A DNA stretch of 64,000 nt from Plantimonas leprariae (GTDB lineage Bacteria; Pseudomonadota; Alphaproteobacteria; Rhizobiales; Rhizobiaceae), in NCBI RefSeq assembly GCF_008802405.1, contig NZ_VZDO01000006.1:1-64000 (forward strand), written 5' to 3'. Shown here one piece after another: positions 24,363-34,320 of this stretch. Made by a program: the position numbers and the translations under genes. Each line of letters opens with the position of its first letter. Position 1 is the first letter of the stretch. The notes beneath the pieces were generated by a model. It did not search any database and was not told the DNA's origin. It was given only the letters and a program-made list of their open reading frames with translations.

Positions 24363-24770
24363 ATGACTGACACTGACATGCGCATCGGGACATCGGAGAG
24401 CTTCGCCGCCTTGAGCGGTAAAGGCGTTCTTGTGGTCGAGGACGACTACCTGTTGGCAGAGGAAATGGCAGACGCCGTACGCAGCGCTGGCGGCATCGCG
24501 CTCTGCCCGGTGCCGAACGTGGAAGGGGCAATGGCGATCATTGCATCCGCACAGGTCGACGCTGCCGTGCTGGATATCAACCTCGGCAGCGAAACCTCAT
24601 TCCCGGTGGCGAAAGCGCTGAAGTCGAGAGGCATCCGGGTCGTGTTCGTCACCGGCTACGACGACTGGATGTTGCCGGACGACCTTACCGACGTGCCGAT
24701 CTACCGAAAACCTGCCGATCCCGACAACGTCGTGCGCCTCCTATTCAAGCCAGAACGCCGAGAGGAGTGA
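24363..24770 (+). CDS. Single-domain response regulator
   Basis: 135 aa receiver: Glu26/Asp27/Asp28 (VVEDD), phospho-acceptor Asp71 (AVLDINLG), Thr97 (FVTGYDD) and Lys116 (YRKPAD). Receivers with LDINLG and GYD belong to a group partnered with HWE kinases. No kinase is adjacent, so it may compete for the HWE kinase at 9579. CGGAGG abuts ATG 24363 with no spacer; ATG 24378 is an alternative start. Confidence 0.88.
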   Translation: MTDTDMRIGTSESFAALSGKGVLVVEDDYLLAEEMADAVRSAGGIALCPVPNVEGAMAIIASAQVDAAVLDINLGSETSFPVAKALKSRGIRVVFVTGYDDWMLPDDLTDVPIYRKPADPDNVVRLLFKPERREE

Positions 24771-24776
24771 AATCGA

Positions 24777-24968
24777 ATGCCTGACGGCGATGGTCGGCCT
24801 GAAGATTTCTACATGCGCTCGGAAGCAGAAGTGATCGAGCAGGTTGCCGGTTTGATCGAACAGGCGCGTGATCTGGCACTCACGACCCGGCGAGCGATGC
24901 TGGCCTACATGTTGCAGATGGTGCTGCTCGACATTGAAGAACTGCGTAGCGACAAACCCTCACGCTGA
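24777..24968 (+). CDS. Small helical protein, 63 aa
   Basis: Six nt after the receiver stop, in the same operon. EAEVIEQVAGLIEQARDLAL then RRAMLAYMLQMVLLDIEEL: two amphipathic helices. A companion of receiver/PAS proteins in this order; role unknown. Confidence 0.6.
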   Translation: MPDGDGRPEDFYMRSEAEVIEQVAGLIEQARDLALTTRRAMLAYMLQMVLLDIEELRSDKPSR

Positions 24969-24987
24969 AGGGGATAGCCGACCCGAA

Positions 24988-25173
24988 CTAGTCTGAAACC
25001 GCTTGTGGCCGGCGGTAGCGCACGAAGATCGGCACGCCGGACGCGCTGTTCCGATCGTCGAGGCGAATACGATAGCCGCGCTCCATCAACTCCATGATCA
25101 GCGGTGTGCCGACCTTTTGAAGACATTCCACCAACTCGTCATCGGTCATCTTTTTCACCGGATCGCGGAACAT
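24988..25173 (-). CDS. Small hypothetical protein, 61 aa
   Basis: MTDDELVECLQKVGTPLIME, then a beta segment YRIRLDD and IFVRYRRP. Mixed fold, not recognised. It lies antisense between two signalling genes. Confidence 0.5.
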   Translation of the reverse strand: MFRDPVKKMTDDELVECLQKVGTPLIMELMERGYRIRLDDRNSASGVPIFVRYRRPQAVSD

Positions 25174-25259
25174 TCGATCGGCTCACTGGCAATTTATCGC
25201 GAACGCGGGCTGCGCTTTATCACAGGCTAAAGACCGAACCGTCGATGCGCAGCTAACTA

Positions 25260-25784
25260 ATGGTTGTGCGATCGAACGAGGGCGAAAACTTGTCCGCATC
25301 CCTGGCAATCGGCCGTCAGCAGCTTTCCGGCTTCTACGTTTGGGATGTCGGGTCGGACCTGGTGTTCAGTTGCGAAGGCACCGCCAAGCTGTTCGGCCTC
25401 GAACCAAGTGCCGCTCACCGTGGACTCCCGGTGTCGAGCTTCTTCGATTTGATCCACCCGGACGATCGGGAACGCATGCGCGAAGCGACACTTGCGGGAA
25501 CGGAAGGCGTGTTCCGCTACCAGTACCGCATCGTCCGAGCGCCCGACGACGGGGTGACGGTTCGTACCGTGGGGTGCCGCTTCGCCGATGGTCGAGGCTC
25601 CCCAATTCGGCACGTCGGCACAATCGCGGCCCTCGATGGCGTTTCAGCCGATGTCACGATCGACATCATCGACCACTGCCTTGCGGCCTACGAACTGGCG
25701 CAAGGATCCGGCAAACCGATGATGCAGTACCTGATCGGCATGGCGTTGCTGGAGGCGGGCTTCGATGTTGCGCGAAGCCGCTGA
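25260..25784 (+). CDS. Stand-alone PAS-domain protein
   Basis: 174 aa. One PAS fold (residues about 18-130): FYVWDVGSDLVFSCEGTAKL, FGLEP, FFDLIHPDDRERMREA, FRYQYRIVRAPDD (PAC). The C-terminal helices (DIIDHCLAAYELAQGSGKPM, MQYLIGMALLEAGF) resemble those of the small companion gene at 24777. There is no kinase, cyclase or DNA-binding output, so it must signal by protein contact. With the receiver at 24363 it forms a second sensory module of the element. Confidence 0.8.
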   Translation: MVVRSNEGENLSASLAIGRQQLSGFYVWDVGSDLVFSCEGTAKLFGLEPSAAHRGLPVSSFFDLIHPDDRERMREATLAGTEGVFRYQYRIVRAPDDGVTVRTVGCRFADGRGSPIRHVGTIAALDGVSADVTIDIIDHCLAAYELAQGSGKPMMQYLIGMALLEAGFDVARSR

Positions 25785-25801
25785 GCCAGCACAACTCAGC
25801 C

Positions 25802-26950
25802 CTACCGCATCAAACCCGCCTTACGCAGCGCGTTCTCGATGACCCCACCGATCTGCGAACCGGCGGCGTTCGCCGGGCGGGGTGGGGGCAAATGATCGAT
25901 CCGCCAAGGCGTTGGCTTCCCAGCCCCTTCCGCAAGGGACCATCCAGCGTTCTCACGTAGCGATCCTGTGTCGACAGCAATCGCCGGATCTAGCAGTTCC
26001 CACGACCGCGCATCCTGGCAGGTCGACGAGATACCGACATCCAGCATAAACGGGCCAGCTACGCCACAACTGTCGACGCCGGATATCTTCAACGGCGTGC
26101 CGTGCCCCATGCCAGCGACCGTGTATGAAACGAGCACGTCTCGCCCGTCTGCTGCCTGCCATGCCCAGCGCGAAATGCCAGCGTTGGTCTCGATACGATC
26201 AGGACGCTCGCCGAGCCCGTGAACGGACCGCCACTGCGCCAACGTCGCTTCCGCATTCGACGGGTCGACAGTCGCGTCCGTCATGCCGTGCCACACTGTA
26301 ACCCTCGGCCAACGACCTTGATGCCCGGAGGCTTGCCGCAGTTGATCGGCGAGTTGCTTCGCATCCGGCACTCCTTGGCCTCGCATGCGCTTCAGAGCCT
26401 GCGGCACGTTGGCGGCGCAGGCATAGGGCAAACCTGCGATGATCGAGCCGCCGGCGAACACCTCCGGATAAGTCGCGAGCATCGCCGCAGCCATCGCGCC
26501 GCCGGCCGACAAGCCCGTTACGAAGATCCGTTCCCGGTCGATCAGATGGCGCTCAATCATCGCCGCGATCATTTGCCGGATCGAGGCGGCCTCGCCGGCG
26601 TCGCGCCGGATGTCGCCGGGAACGAACCAGTTAAAGCACAGGTTCGGATTGTTCTTGCGGCGCTGCTCGGGAAACAGCAAGGCGAAGCCGCCGAGGTCGG
26701 CGACCCGCGACCATCCCGATCCGTGATCGTAGTCGATCGCCGTCTGCGTACAGCCGTGCAGCACTACGACGAGCGGAGCGGACGGCGGCAGGTTTGCCGG
26801 TAGATAGGTGCGAGCGGCCAGCGCGCCGGGGTTGGCACCGAAATTGGTGAAATCCTGCAAGCGATCGATCGCAGCGCTGGGGAGTGGGCCGCGAAGTTTG
26901 CTCGTCTGTTGCAAGAGGTCGGAGAAACGATTGGCCACTGGCGGATCCAA
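25802..26950 (-). CDS. PHB depolymerase-family esterase
   Basis: 382 aa alpha/beta-hydrolase. PLVVVLHGCTQTAIDYDHGS gives the oxyanion-hole HGC motif; the nucleophile Ser is in GLSAGGAMAAAM; Asp in WHGMTDATVDPSN and His in GMGHGTP complete the triad. The family (esterase_phb) hydrolyses poly-hydroxybutyrate or related esters. No signal peptide, so intracellular. Start is TTG 26950; an internal GTG is possible. Metabolic cargo near the right end of the element, with no phage role evident. Confidence 0.88.
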   Translation of the reverse strand: MDPPVANRFSDLLQQTSKLRGPLPSAAIDRLQDFTNFGANPGALAARTYLPANLPPSAPLVVVLHGCTQTAIDYDHGSGWSRVADLGGFALLFPEQRRKNNPNLCFNWFVPGDIRRDAGEAASIRQMIAAMIERHLIDRERIFVTGLSAGGAMAAAMLATYPEVFAGGSIIAGLPYACAANVPQALKRMRGQGVPDAKQLADQLRQASGHQGRWPRVTVWHGMTDATVDPSNAEATLAQWRSVHGLGERPDRIETNAGISRWAWQAADGRDVLVSYTVAGMGHGTPLKISGVDSCGVAGPFMLDVGISSTCQDARSWELLDPAIAVDTGSLRENAGWSLAEGAGKPTPWRIDHLPPPRPANAAGSQIGGVIENALRKAGLMR

Positions 26951-27223
26951 ACCTCGTGCTGAGAGCGTGGCATCGGCGCCGGTGCATCACGAGGTAAGGG
27001 TGCACTGCACAATGACATGGGGACGGCGCTCGGTCCCACAAGTGCAACAACCGAAGTCTGCTTCGTGAGGCTATGGTCGATCAACTGCCTGGCTGCTCGA
27101 CCTCCTCCTGGCGAACGAGGCGGAACTGATGGTTCGCCTGCACCGAAATCGTAGCGCAGGCTCGCGAGCTCAGCGTTGCAGTTGGTAATGCAGTGCGCGC
27201 CCAGAGGCGAAGCGGGGCGCCAA

Positions 27224-27427
27224 TCAGTCCGCTCGCTGCTGGACCAACTTTCTTCCGAGTTCGGTAAGTGTCCCGCTCGCAAGGTCGATTAATCCCAGCC
27301 GGGACAGAACGGCCGCATTCGCCTCGTCCTCCTTCGAGAGATGATCGCGAGGTGCACCCCTCTCATCGTCGAAGACGATCATCGTCTTTCGCTGGGAATA
27401 GCTCAGCTCGGTCCAAGTGATCGTCAC
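27224..27427 (-). CDS. Small hypothetical protein, 67 aa
   Basis: ITWTELSYSQRKTMIVFDDE, then NAAVLSRLGLIDLASGTLTE and a short helix. The end 'L..LGLId...g.LTelGr' looks like a winged-helix half, as in small restart/regulatory phage proteins. Unrecognised. Confidence 0.5.
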   Translation of the reverse strand: MTITWTELSYSQRKTMIVFDDERGAPRDHLSKEDEANAAVLSRLGLIDLASGTLTELGRKLVQQRAD

Positions 27428-27476
27428 TTGGTCAGCCTTCTAGGCAACGAATGCCGCTCCAAAGCCCAACTGACAC

Positions 27477-27683
27477 TCACCGACTGACAACTTCGTATTC
27501 GTATTCCCGTCCAAATCCGTCGCGCGCTGATGCCTTGCCAGTGGCGATGAGGTCGGCTTCGATCTCGCGCTCTGGCATTCGTCCGACGACGTATTGGAGC
27601 CATTCATCGAGAAAGACCGTCCCGACAAACCGCCGCGGGCCGCCCGTACAGTCAAAGATGCGCATCTGAAACGGCTCACCCAT
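27477..27683 (-). CDS. Small hypothetical protein, 68 aa
   Basis: MRIFDCTGGPRRFVGTVFLD, then a helix with EREIEADLIATGKA and a basic, aromatic end YEYEVVSR. ATG 27665 (MRIF) has the better ribosome-site spacing (GGGTGAG). Family unknown. Confidence 0.5.
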   Translation of the reverse strand: MGEPFQMRIFDCTGGPRRFVGTVFLDEWLQYVVGRMPEREIEADLIATGKASARDGFGREYEYEVVSR

Positions 27684-28003
27684 AGCCGCCTAAGTACCAC
27701 TGAACATTTCCACCCGCTCATCTTTCCTTAAGGAATGGTTTACGCGATCGGCAGAATGACGGCCATCCGAAGCGACGCGTCATACGCGTTGCCGTTGCCC
27801 TCAAGCTACTCGGCGAGCAGATGCCGTTCCATCTGGAGCGCAAGCGCGATGTCGATGAGGGCGTTGATGCGGTTGAGGCCGTGCAAGCGTCCCTTTTCAC
27901 GAAAGCCGCCTTAGTGCGACTCTGGATCAAATCACGGATAGTCACGTCGCACGCTGGGTTCTGTCAGTTTCGTCAGGTCGCCAGCCAATCGCTTTCGCGC
28001 ATT

Positions 28004-28030
28004 TTGGCACTATTGGCACTAACGGCACTG
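28004..28030. repeat. Three tandem 9-bp repeats near the right attachment site
   Basis: TTGGCACTA, TTGGCACTA, ACGGCACTG, head to tail, ending about 120 bp from the att core. Spacing is nearly one helical turn. They are candidate integrase arm-type or excisionase sites. Confidence 0.4.
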
Positions 28031-28112
28031 TGCGGGCGTGGCTTTCTCGCCACCTTCAGCAAGCGGTACGCGCGTTGTGCTTGGGATTGTGCGCAACGCT
28101 AAACGACCGTGC

Positions 28113-28131
28113 GTTATCGTATTGCGATAAC
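28113..28131. promoter_or_regulatory. Palindrome beside the right att core
   Basis: GTTATCG-TATTG-CGATAAC, perfect 7-bp arms, 17 bp from the att core. Its counterpart at the left end is AATCGT-CAAA-ACGATT (2906-2921). Possible recombination-accessory or terminator function. Confidence 0.4.
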
Positions 28132-28148
28132 AGAACAATTTGACGTTT

Positions 28149-28240
<92 letters not shown>

Positions 28241-28592
28241 GCCGCCGGAGTTAACGGAAGCGCCGCCGCTCCGCAAGCCGTCTTCGCATCACGATCGCCC
28301 GCCCAGCGCGCCACGACCATCGAGGCATGTCCCGGCGGGTCGGAGCGGTGGACGCGCCAGCGAGAGCGCGTATCTTCGCGACGAGATCGGACGCCACCGC
28401 GACCATCGTCCTGTTGCGGCTCGATCATTTTTGTTGATCCGCGTCATCACCCTCGCAAATGTGAGCTTGCGTCCGCGACGACGCTATGAAAGTGATCATG
28501 CGCAGTTTAGAGGCGGTCGAACGGGCACGCGGCGTCATGCGCAAGCCCGCTTCGGCAGGGGGATCGCCGGTTCGGCGGGAGTGCGGTGCGCC
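28241..28592. other. Spacer between tRNA-Ser and the liv operon
   Basis: No gene supported on either strand. Probably contains the livH promoter; no consensus pair was clear enough to report. Confidence 0.4.
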
Positions 28593-29513
28593 ATGGCGGA
28601 CTTCGTCCAACAGTTGATCAACGGGCTGACGCTCGGCTCGATCTACGGGCTGATCGCGATCGGCTACACGATGGTGTTCGGCATCATCGGCATGGTGAAC
28701 TTCTCGCACGGCGACGTCTTCATGGTGTCAGCCTTCTTCGCCCTCATCGCCTTTCTCGTCATCACGACCTGGCTCGGCGTCGCCTCGATTGGGCTGGCGC
28801 TGATCGTCGTGATGGTCATCTCGATGGTGCTGACCTCGGTCCTGAACTGGGCGATCGAGCGCGTGGCCTACCGGCCGTTGCGGGGTTCGTTCCGCCTCGC
28901 GCCGCTGATCTCGGCGATCGGCATGTCGATCGTCCTGTCGAACTTCGTCCAGCTCGCGCAAGGGCCGCGCAACAAGGCGACGCCGCCGATGCTGAACCAG
29001 AACTTCCCCATCTGGACCGGCGCCGATGGGATGACGCTGTTCATCTCGCTGAAGCAGATCGTCATCTGGGTGGTGACGGCCGTGCTCCTCGCCGCCTTCT
29101 GGTACGTGGTGCAGAAGACCGCACTCGGCCGGGCGCAGCGCGCCTGCGAGCAGGACCGCAAGATGGCGGGGCTCCTCGGCATCAACGTCGACCTGACGAT
29201 CTCGCTGACCTTCGTGATGGGCGCGGCGCTGGCGGCCGTCGCCGGCACACTGTTCCTGATGTACTACGGCGTCGTCCACTTCTCCGACGGCTTCACGCCC
29301 GGCGTGAAGGCGTTCACGGCGGCGGTGCTCGGCGGCATCGGCTCGCTGCCGGGGGCCGTTCTCGGCGGCATCCTGATCGGTCTCATCGAGGTGTTCTGGG
29401 CGCAGTACGTTTCGGCCGACTACCAGAACGTCGCCGCCTTCTCGATCCTGATCATCGTCCTGATCTTCATGCCGCAGGGCATCCTCGGCCGTCCGGAAGT
29501 CGAGAAGGTCTGA
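28593..29513 (+). CDS. livH: Branched-chain amino-acid ABC transporter permease LivH
   Basis: 306 aa from ATG 28593 (GGGAG 11 nt upstream). Hydrophobic throughout with about eight membrane segments. Starts with the family signature [40 protein letters not shown], and ends [16 protein letters not shown]. LivH and LivM form the inner-membrane channel of the HAAT importer. First gene of the operon livH-M-G-F-DUF6867-livK. Confidence 0.95.
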   Translation: MADFVQQLINGLTLGSIYGLIAIGYTMVFGIIGMVNFSHGDVFMVSAFFALIAFLVITTWLGVASIGLALIVVMVISMVLTSVLNWAIERVAYRPLRGSFRLAPLISAIGMSIVLSNFVQLAQGPRNKATPPMLNQNFPIWTGADGMTLFISLKQIVIWVVTAVLLAAFWYVVQKTALGRAQRACEQDRKMAGLLGINVDLTISLTFVMGAALAAVAGTLFLMYYGVVHFSDGFTPGVKAFTAAVLGGIGSLPGAVLGGILIGLIEVFWAQYVSADYQNVAAFSILIIVLIFMPQGILGRPEVEKV

Positions 29514-29517
29514 ACCG

Positions 29518-30933
29518 ATGAGCGCACCGATCGCCCGAACCATCGCGGCAGTCACTTCTCCCGCCGAGGCGCAGGACTACGGCAAGGCGTTCAAGGACGC
29601 GCTGATCGCCGGCATCGTCGCCTTCGCCATCTTCGGGCCGCTGGTGGGCCTGCGCACCACGCAGAACATCTCCAACGAGCTGATCGTCGAGAACAAGATG
29701 GGCACCGCGCTCGTCATGGTCGCGATCGTCTTCGTCGGCCGCTTCCTGCTTTCCGCCTTCATCTATCCGGCGATCGCCGCGCGGGCCGGACGGAAGAAGC
29801 CGCAGGCCGCCGTGCAGGCGAGCGTCGATTCGATGCGCGCCCGCAACAAGCTGATCGGCCGCATCGGCTTCGTCCTGCTGCTCGCCTATCCGGCGCTGAT
29901 GGTCGCGCTGAACGGCGTCCAGGGCTCGATCAAGTGGGTAGACAATCTCGGCGTCCAGATCCTGATCTACGTTATGCTCGGCTGGGGCCTGAACATCGTG
30001 ATCGGCCTCGCCGGCCTCCTCGACCTCGGCTACGTCGCCTTCTACGCGGTCGGCGCCTATTCCTACGCGCTGCTCGCCACCAATTTCCACCTGTCGTTCT
30101 GGATCCTGCTGCCGATGGCCGGCTTCTTCGCCGCGGCCTTCGGCATCATGCTCGGCTTCCCGGTGCTTCGCCTGCGCGGCGACTATCTCGCCATCGTGAC
30201 GCTCGCCTTTGGCGAGATCATCCGCCTCGTGCTGATCAACTGGCGCGACTTCTCGGGCGGCTCGGCCGGCATCTCCGGCATCCCGAAGCTGACGCTGTTC
30301 GGCCTCTATTCCTTCGATGCGGGGGCGACGAACAACTTCGCGAAAGCCTTCGGCCTGCCGATGTCGTCGGCCTACTACAAGATCTTCCTCTACTATCTGA
30401 TCTTGGCGCTTGCGCTCCTCACCGCCTTCGTGACGCTCCGGCTGCGCCGCCTGCCGATCGGGCGTGCCTGGGAGGCGCTGCGCGAGGACGAGGTCGCCTG
30501 CCGCTCGCTCGGCATGAACACCACGAACACCAAGCTCACCGCCTTCGCGACGGGCGCGATGTTCGCGGGGTTCGCCGGCTCGTTCTTCGCGGCGCGTCAG
30601 GGTTTCGTCTCGCCGGAATCGTTCGTCTTCATCGAATCGGCGGTGATCGTCGCCATCGTCGTCCTCGGCGGCATGGGCTCGATGGTCGGCGTCGCGCTCG
30701 CCGCGCTGGTGATGATCGGCGGCACCGAGCTCCTGCGCGAGCTGTCGTTCCTGAAGATCGTGCTCGGCAACGACTTCGACCCCAACCAGTACCGCATGTT
30801 CATCTTCGGTCTCGTGATGGTCGGGATCATGATCTGGAAGCCGCGCGGCTTCGTTTCCGCCCGCTCGCCGACCGCCTTCCTGAAGGAGCGCAAGGCGATC
30901 TCCGGCGACCTCGTGACGGAAGGCCACGGCTGA
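29518..30933 (+). CDS. livM: Branched-chain amino-acid ABC transporter permease LivM
   Basis: 471 aa, 4 nt after livH. Longer than the basic family because of an N-terminal extension with two extra membrane segments (as in E. coli LivM). Family signatures: [57 protein letters not shown], and the ABC-contact motif [13 protein letters not shown]. The stop overlaps the livG start (TGATG). Confidence 0.95.
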   Translation: MSAPIARTIAAVTSPAEAQDYGKAFKDALIAGIVAFAIFGPLVGLRTTQNISNELIVENKMGTALVMVAIVFVGRFLLSAFIYPAIAARAGRKKPQAAVQASVDSMRARNKLIGRIGFVLLLAYPALMVALNGVQGSIKWVDNLGVQILIYVMLGWGLNIVIGLAGLLDLGYVAFYAVGAYSYALLATNFHLSFWILLPMAGFFAAAFGIMLGFPVLRLRGDYLAIVTLAFGEIIRLVLINWRDFSGGSAGISGIPKLTLFGLYSFDAGATNNFAKAFGLPMSSAYYKIFLYYLILALALLTAFVTLRLRRLPIGRAWEALREDEVACRSLGMNTTNTKLTAFATGAMFAGFAGSFFAARQGFVSPESFVFIESAVIVAIVVLGGMGSMVGVALAALVMIGGTELLRELSFLKIVLGNDFDPNQYRMFIFGLVMVGIMIWKPRGFVSARSPTAFLKERKAISGDLVTEGHG

Positions 30934-31804
30934 TGGCCGCTGGGAACGCGACCACCATGGACCCGGTGCTGAGCGTCGAGCACGTGACGATGCGCTTCGG
31001 CGGCCTGACCGCCGTGAAGGACCTGTCCTTCACCGCCGCGCGCGGCGAGGTGACGGCGCTGATCGGCCCGAACGGTGCCGGCAAGACCACGGTCTTCAAC
31101 TGCATCACCGGCTTCTACAAGCCGACCACCGGCATGCTGCGGATGACGCATCGCGGCGGCGACGTGCATCTCCTCGAGCGGATGCCGGACTTCAAGATCA
31201 GCCAGGTCGGCCGGGTGGCGCGCACGTTCCAGAACATCCGCCTGTTCGGCGGCATGACCGTCTTGGAGAACCTGCTCGTCGCGCAGCACAACATGCTGAT
31301 GCGCGCTTCCGGCATGACGGTGCTCGGCATCCTCGGCTTCAAGCGCTACCACGACGCGGCGGCCGAAGCGGTGGACCGCGCCCGCCACTGGCTGGAACAG
31401 ACGCAGCTCATCGACCGCGCCGACGATCCGGCGGCGGACCTGCCCTACGGCGCGCAGCGGCGGCTGGAGATAGCGCGCGCCATGTGCACCGGGCCGGAAC
31501 TTCTTTGCCTCGACGAGCCGGCTGCCGGCCTCAACCCGCGCGAATCGGCCGACCTCAATACCCTGCTCCTCGACATCCGCGCCAAGGAGGGCACGTCGAT
31601 CCTCCTCATCGAGCACGACATGTCGGTGGTGATGCAGATTTCCGACCACGTCGTGGTGCTCGAATACGGCAAGAAGATCGCCGATGGGAAGCCGGAAGCG
31701 GTGCGCAACGACCCGAGCGTGATCGCCGCCTATCTCGGCGTCGACGACGAGGAGGTGGAAGCCGTGGAGCACCAGCTCGACGCGATGGCCGGCGAGGCCG
31801 CGCA

Positions 31805-31808
<4 letters not shown>
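30933..31808 (+). CDS. livG: Branched-chain amino-acid ABC transporter ATPase LivG
   Basis: 291 aa. Walker A GPNGAGKTT, Q-loop RTFQNIRLF, an unusual ABC signature region LPYGAQRRLEIARAM (typical of LivG), Walker B LLCLDEPAAGLNP and switch His in LLIEHDMSVVM. Hydrolyses ATP to drive LivHM. ATG overlaps the livM stop; its own stop overlaps the GTG of livF. Confidence 0.95.
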
Positions 31809-32565
<757 letters not shown>

Positions 32566-32566
<1 letters not shown>

Positions 32567-32952
32567 TGCAGGGCATCCTCTACGAAACGCCGTCCGCCCT
32601 GCCCTTCCTGTTCGTCACCGTGATCCTCGGCGGCGCGGCGGCCTGGGCGACGGGCAAGAGCTGCGCCGGCACCTGGCGGTCGCAGTCGATCCTGTTCTTC
32701 TATCTGCTGCTGCTCGGCGTCGCGATCCGCTTCATCCACTTCAGCGTGCTCGGCGACACCCTCTTCTCGCTGCACTACTACGTCGTCGACACGATCGTCC
32801 TGATGCTCATCGGCTTCTTCGCCTACCGATACACCCGCGTCTCGCAGATGGTGACGCAATATTACTGGCTGCACGAGCGGGCCGGACCGCTGTCGTGGCG
32901 GCCGGTAACGACGCCGGCAACCGGCGGCGAGCCGATCGCAAAATCTGGATGA
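32566..32952 (+). CDS. DUF6867-family membrane protein in liv operon
   Basis: 128 aa, ATG overlapping the livF stop. Four hydrophobic segments (LPFLFVTVILGGAAAWATGK; SILFFYLLLLGVAIRFIHFS; VVDTIVLMLIGFFAYRYTR). I recognise this as the small membrane family that accompanies HAAT transporters in Hyphomicrobiales. It may be an accessory channel subunit; no function is established as far as I know. Confidence 0.75.
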
Positions 32953-33053
32953 CACCGGCGGCGGTTTCGAGCAAGTCTCGGACGGCGGGGCGTTCATCCG
33001 ATCAATGGTTCCGGGAAACGGAACCGGGGTTCAGCAAGCAACAGGGGTTACGC

Positions 33054-34175
33054 ATGAAGAAGCATCTCATCTCCAGCGCGGCGCTCGTCGCCGGCCTGCT
33101 GCTTTCGGGCACGGCTTTCGCCGACATCAAGGTCGGCGTGATGGGCCCGCTCACCGGCCCGAACGCCGCCTTCGGCGCGCAGCTCCAGAAGGGCGCCGAG
33201 CAGGCCGCCAAGGACATCAACGCCGCCGGCGGCATCAACGGCGAGAAGATCGTGGTCGAACTCGGCGACGACGTGTCGGACCCGAAGCAGGGCGTCTCGG
33301 TCGCCAACAAGTTCGTCGGCGACGGCGTCCAGTTCGTGGTCGGCGCCTTCAATTCCTCCGTTTCGATCCCGTCCTCGGACGTCTTCGCCGAGAACGGCAT
33401 CCTGCAGGTGACGCCGGCCTCGACCAACCCGAAGTTCACCGAGCGCGATCTCTGGAACGTCTTCCGCACCTGCGGCCGCGACGATCAACAGGGCGCGGTC
33501 GCCGGCAAGTACATCGCCGACAACTTCAAGGACAAGAAGGTCGCGGTCATCCACGACAAGACGACCTACGGCCAGGGCCTCGCCGACGAGACCAAGAAGG
33601 CGATGAACGCCGCCGGCGTGAAGGAAGTCATGTACGAGGGCGTCAATGTCGGCGATAAGGACTTCTCCTCGCTGATCTCCAAGATGAAGAGCGCCGGCGT
33701 CCAGATCCTCTACTGGGGCGGTCTCCACACCGAAGGCGGCCTGATCGTCCGCCAGGGCGCCGATGCCGGCTTCAAGCCGACCTTCATGTCGGGCGACGGC
33801 ATCACCTCGGACGAGTTCGTCACGATCGGCGGTCCGGCCGTCGAGGGCACGCTGATGACCTTCGGCCCGGACGCGACGAAGAACCCCGCCGCCGCGAACG
33901 CGGTCAAGGAGTTCCGCGACGCCGGCTTCAACCCGGAAGCCTACACGCTCTACTCCTACGCTTCCATGCAGATCATCGCGGAAGGCATCAAGCGTGCCGG
34001 CTCCGCCGACCCGCAGGCGGCGGCCAGCAAGCTGCGCGACGGCGAGCCGGTCTCGACCGTCATCGGCAACATCGCCTACGACTCGAAGGGCGACCGCAAG
34101 GACGCCGACTACACGATGTACGTCTGGAAGCCGAACGCGGAAGGCAAGATCACCTACGCCGAGATCGGCAAGTAA
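33054..34175 (+). CDS. livK: Branched-chain amino-acid ABC transporter substrate-binding protein
   Basis: 373 aa, ATG 33054 with AGGGG upstream. Sec signal (LISSAALVAGLLLSGTAFA, cleaved before DIKVGV). The periplasmic-binding fold type I has the family start VGVMGPLTGPNAAFGAQ, YIADNFKDKKVAVIHDKTTYGQ and GGLHTEGGLI. Ligand class (Leu/Ile/Val or related) cannot be refined. A strong terminator follows at 34232, closing the operon. The ~100-bp gap before it is the largest in the operon and may hold its own promoter or a processing site. Confidence 0.94.
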   Translation: MKKHLISSAALVAGLLLSGTAFADIKVGVMGPLTGPNAAFGAQLQKGAEQAAKDINAAGGINGEKIVVELGDDVSDPKQGVSVANKFVGDGVQFVVGAFNSSVSIPSSDVFAENGILQVTPASTNPKFTERDLWNVFRTCGRDDQQGAVAGKYIADNFKDKKVAVIHDKTTYGQGLADETKKAMNAAGVKEVMYEGVNVGDKDFSSLISKMKSAGVQILYWGGLHTEGGLIVRQGADAGFKPTFMSGDGITSDEFVTIGGPAVEGTLMTFGPDATKNPAAANAVKEFRDAGFNPEAYTLYSYASMQIIAEGIKRAGSADPQAAASKLRDGEPVSTVIGNIAYDSKGDRKDADYTMYVWKPNAEGKITYAEIGK

Positions 34176-34231
34176 GCTTCGATACGCATCCGGCCGGTCG
34201 CCTTGCGGCGGCCAGCCGGCATCGATACGGG

Positions 34232-34262
34232 ACCCCGGCGCCAAGCGCCGGGGTTTCTCTTT
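34232..34262 (+). terminator. Rho-independent terminator of the liv operon
   Basis: Stem ACCCCGGCGC/GCGCCGGGGT (10 bp, loop CAA) followed by TTCTCTTTT, 57 bp after the livK stop. Confidence 0.9.
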
Positions 34263-34320
34263 TGCATAGGGTGTGGTGGGAGCCGCCGGCGCCGGCGCTC
34301 GTTTCCGAGCAAACGGCGCC

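Larger units (their letters stand above)
27684..28148. other. Right-end region of the element without a supported gene
   Basis: Open frames on both strands lack family resemblance. A minus-strand reading around 27805-27890 (HGLNRINALIDIALALQMER) looks protein-like but is closed upstream by a stop and may be a gene relic. The last 150 bp hold three 9-bp direct repeats and a palindrome, as expected for an attachment arm region. Confidence 0.45.

Noticed and set aside
27718-27945. 75-aa minus-strand reading
   Set aside because: Ser/Thr/Arg-rich noise; the better-looking 25-aa frame in the same region is closed by a stop, so nothing was called.
28586-31484. Arg/His-rich plus-strand readings through livH, livM and livG
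   Set aside because: Same-strand frame shadows of the liv genes; no domains.
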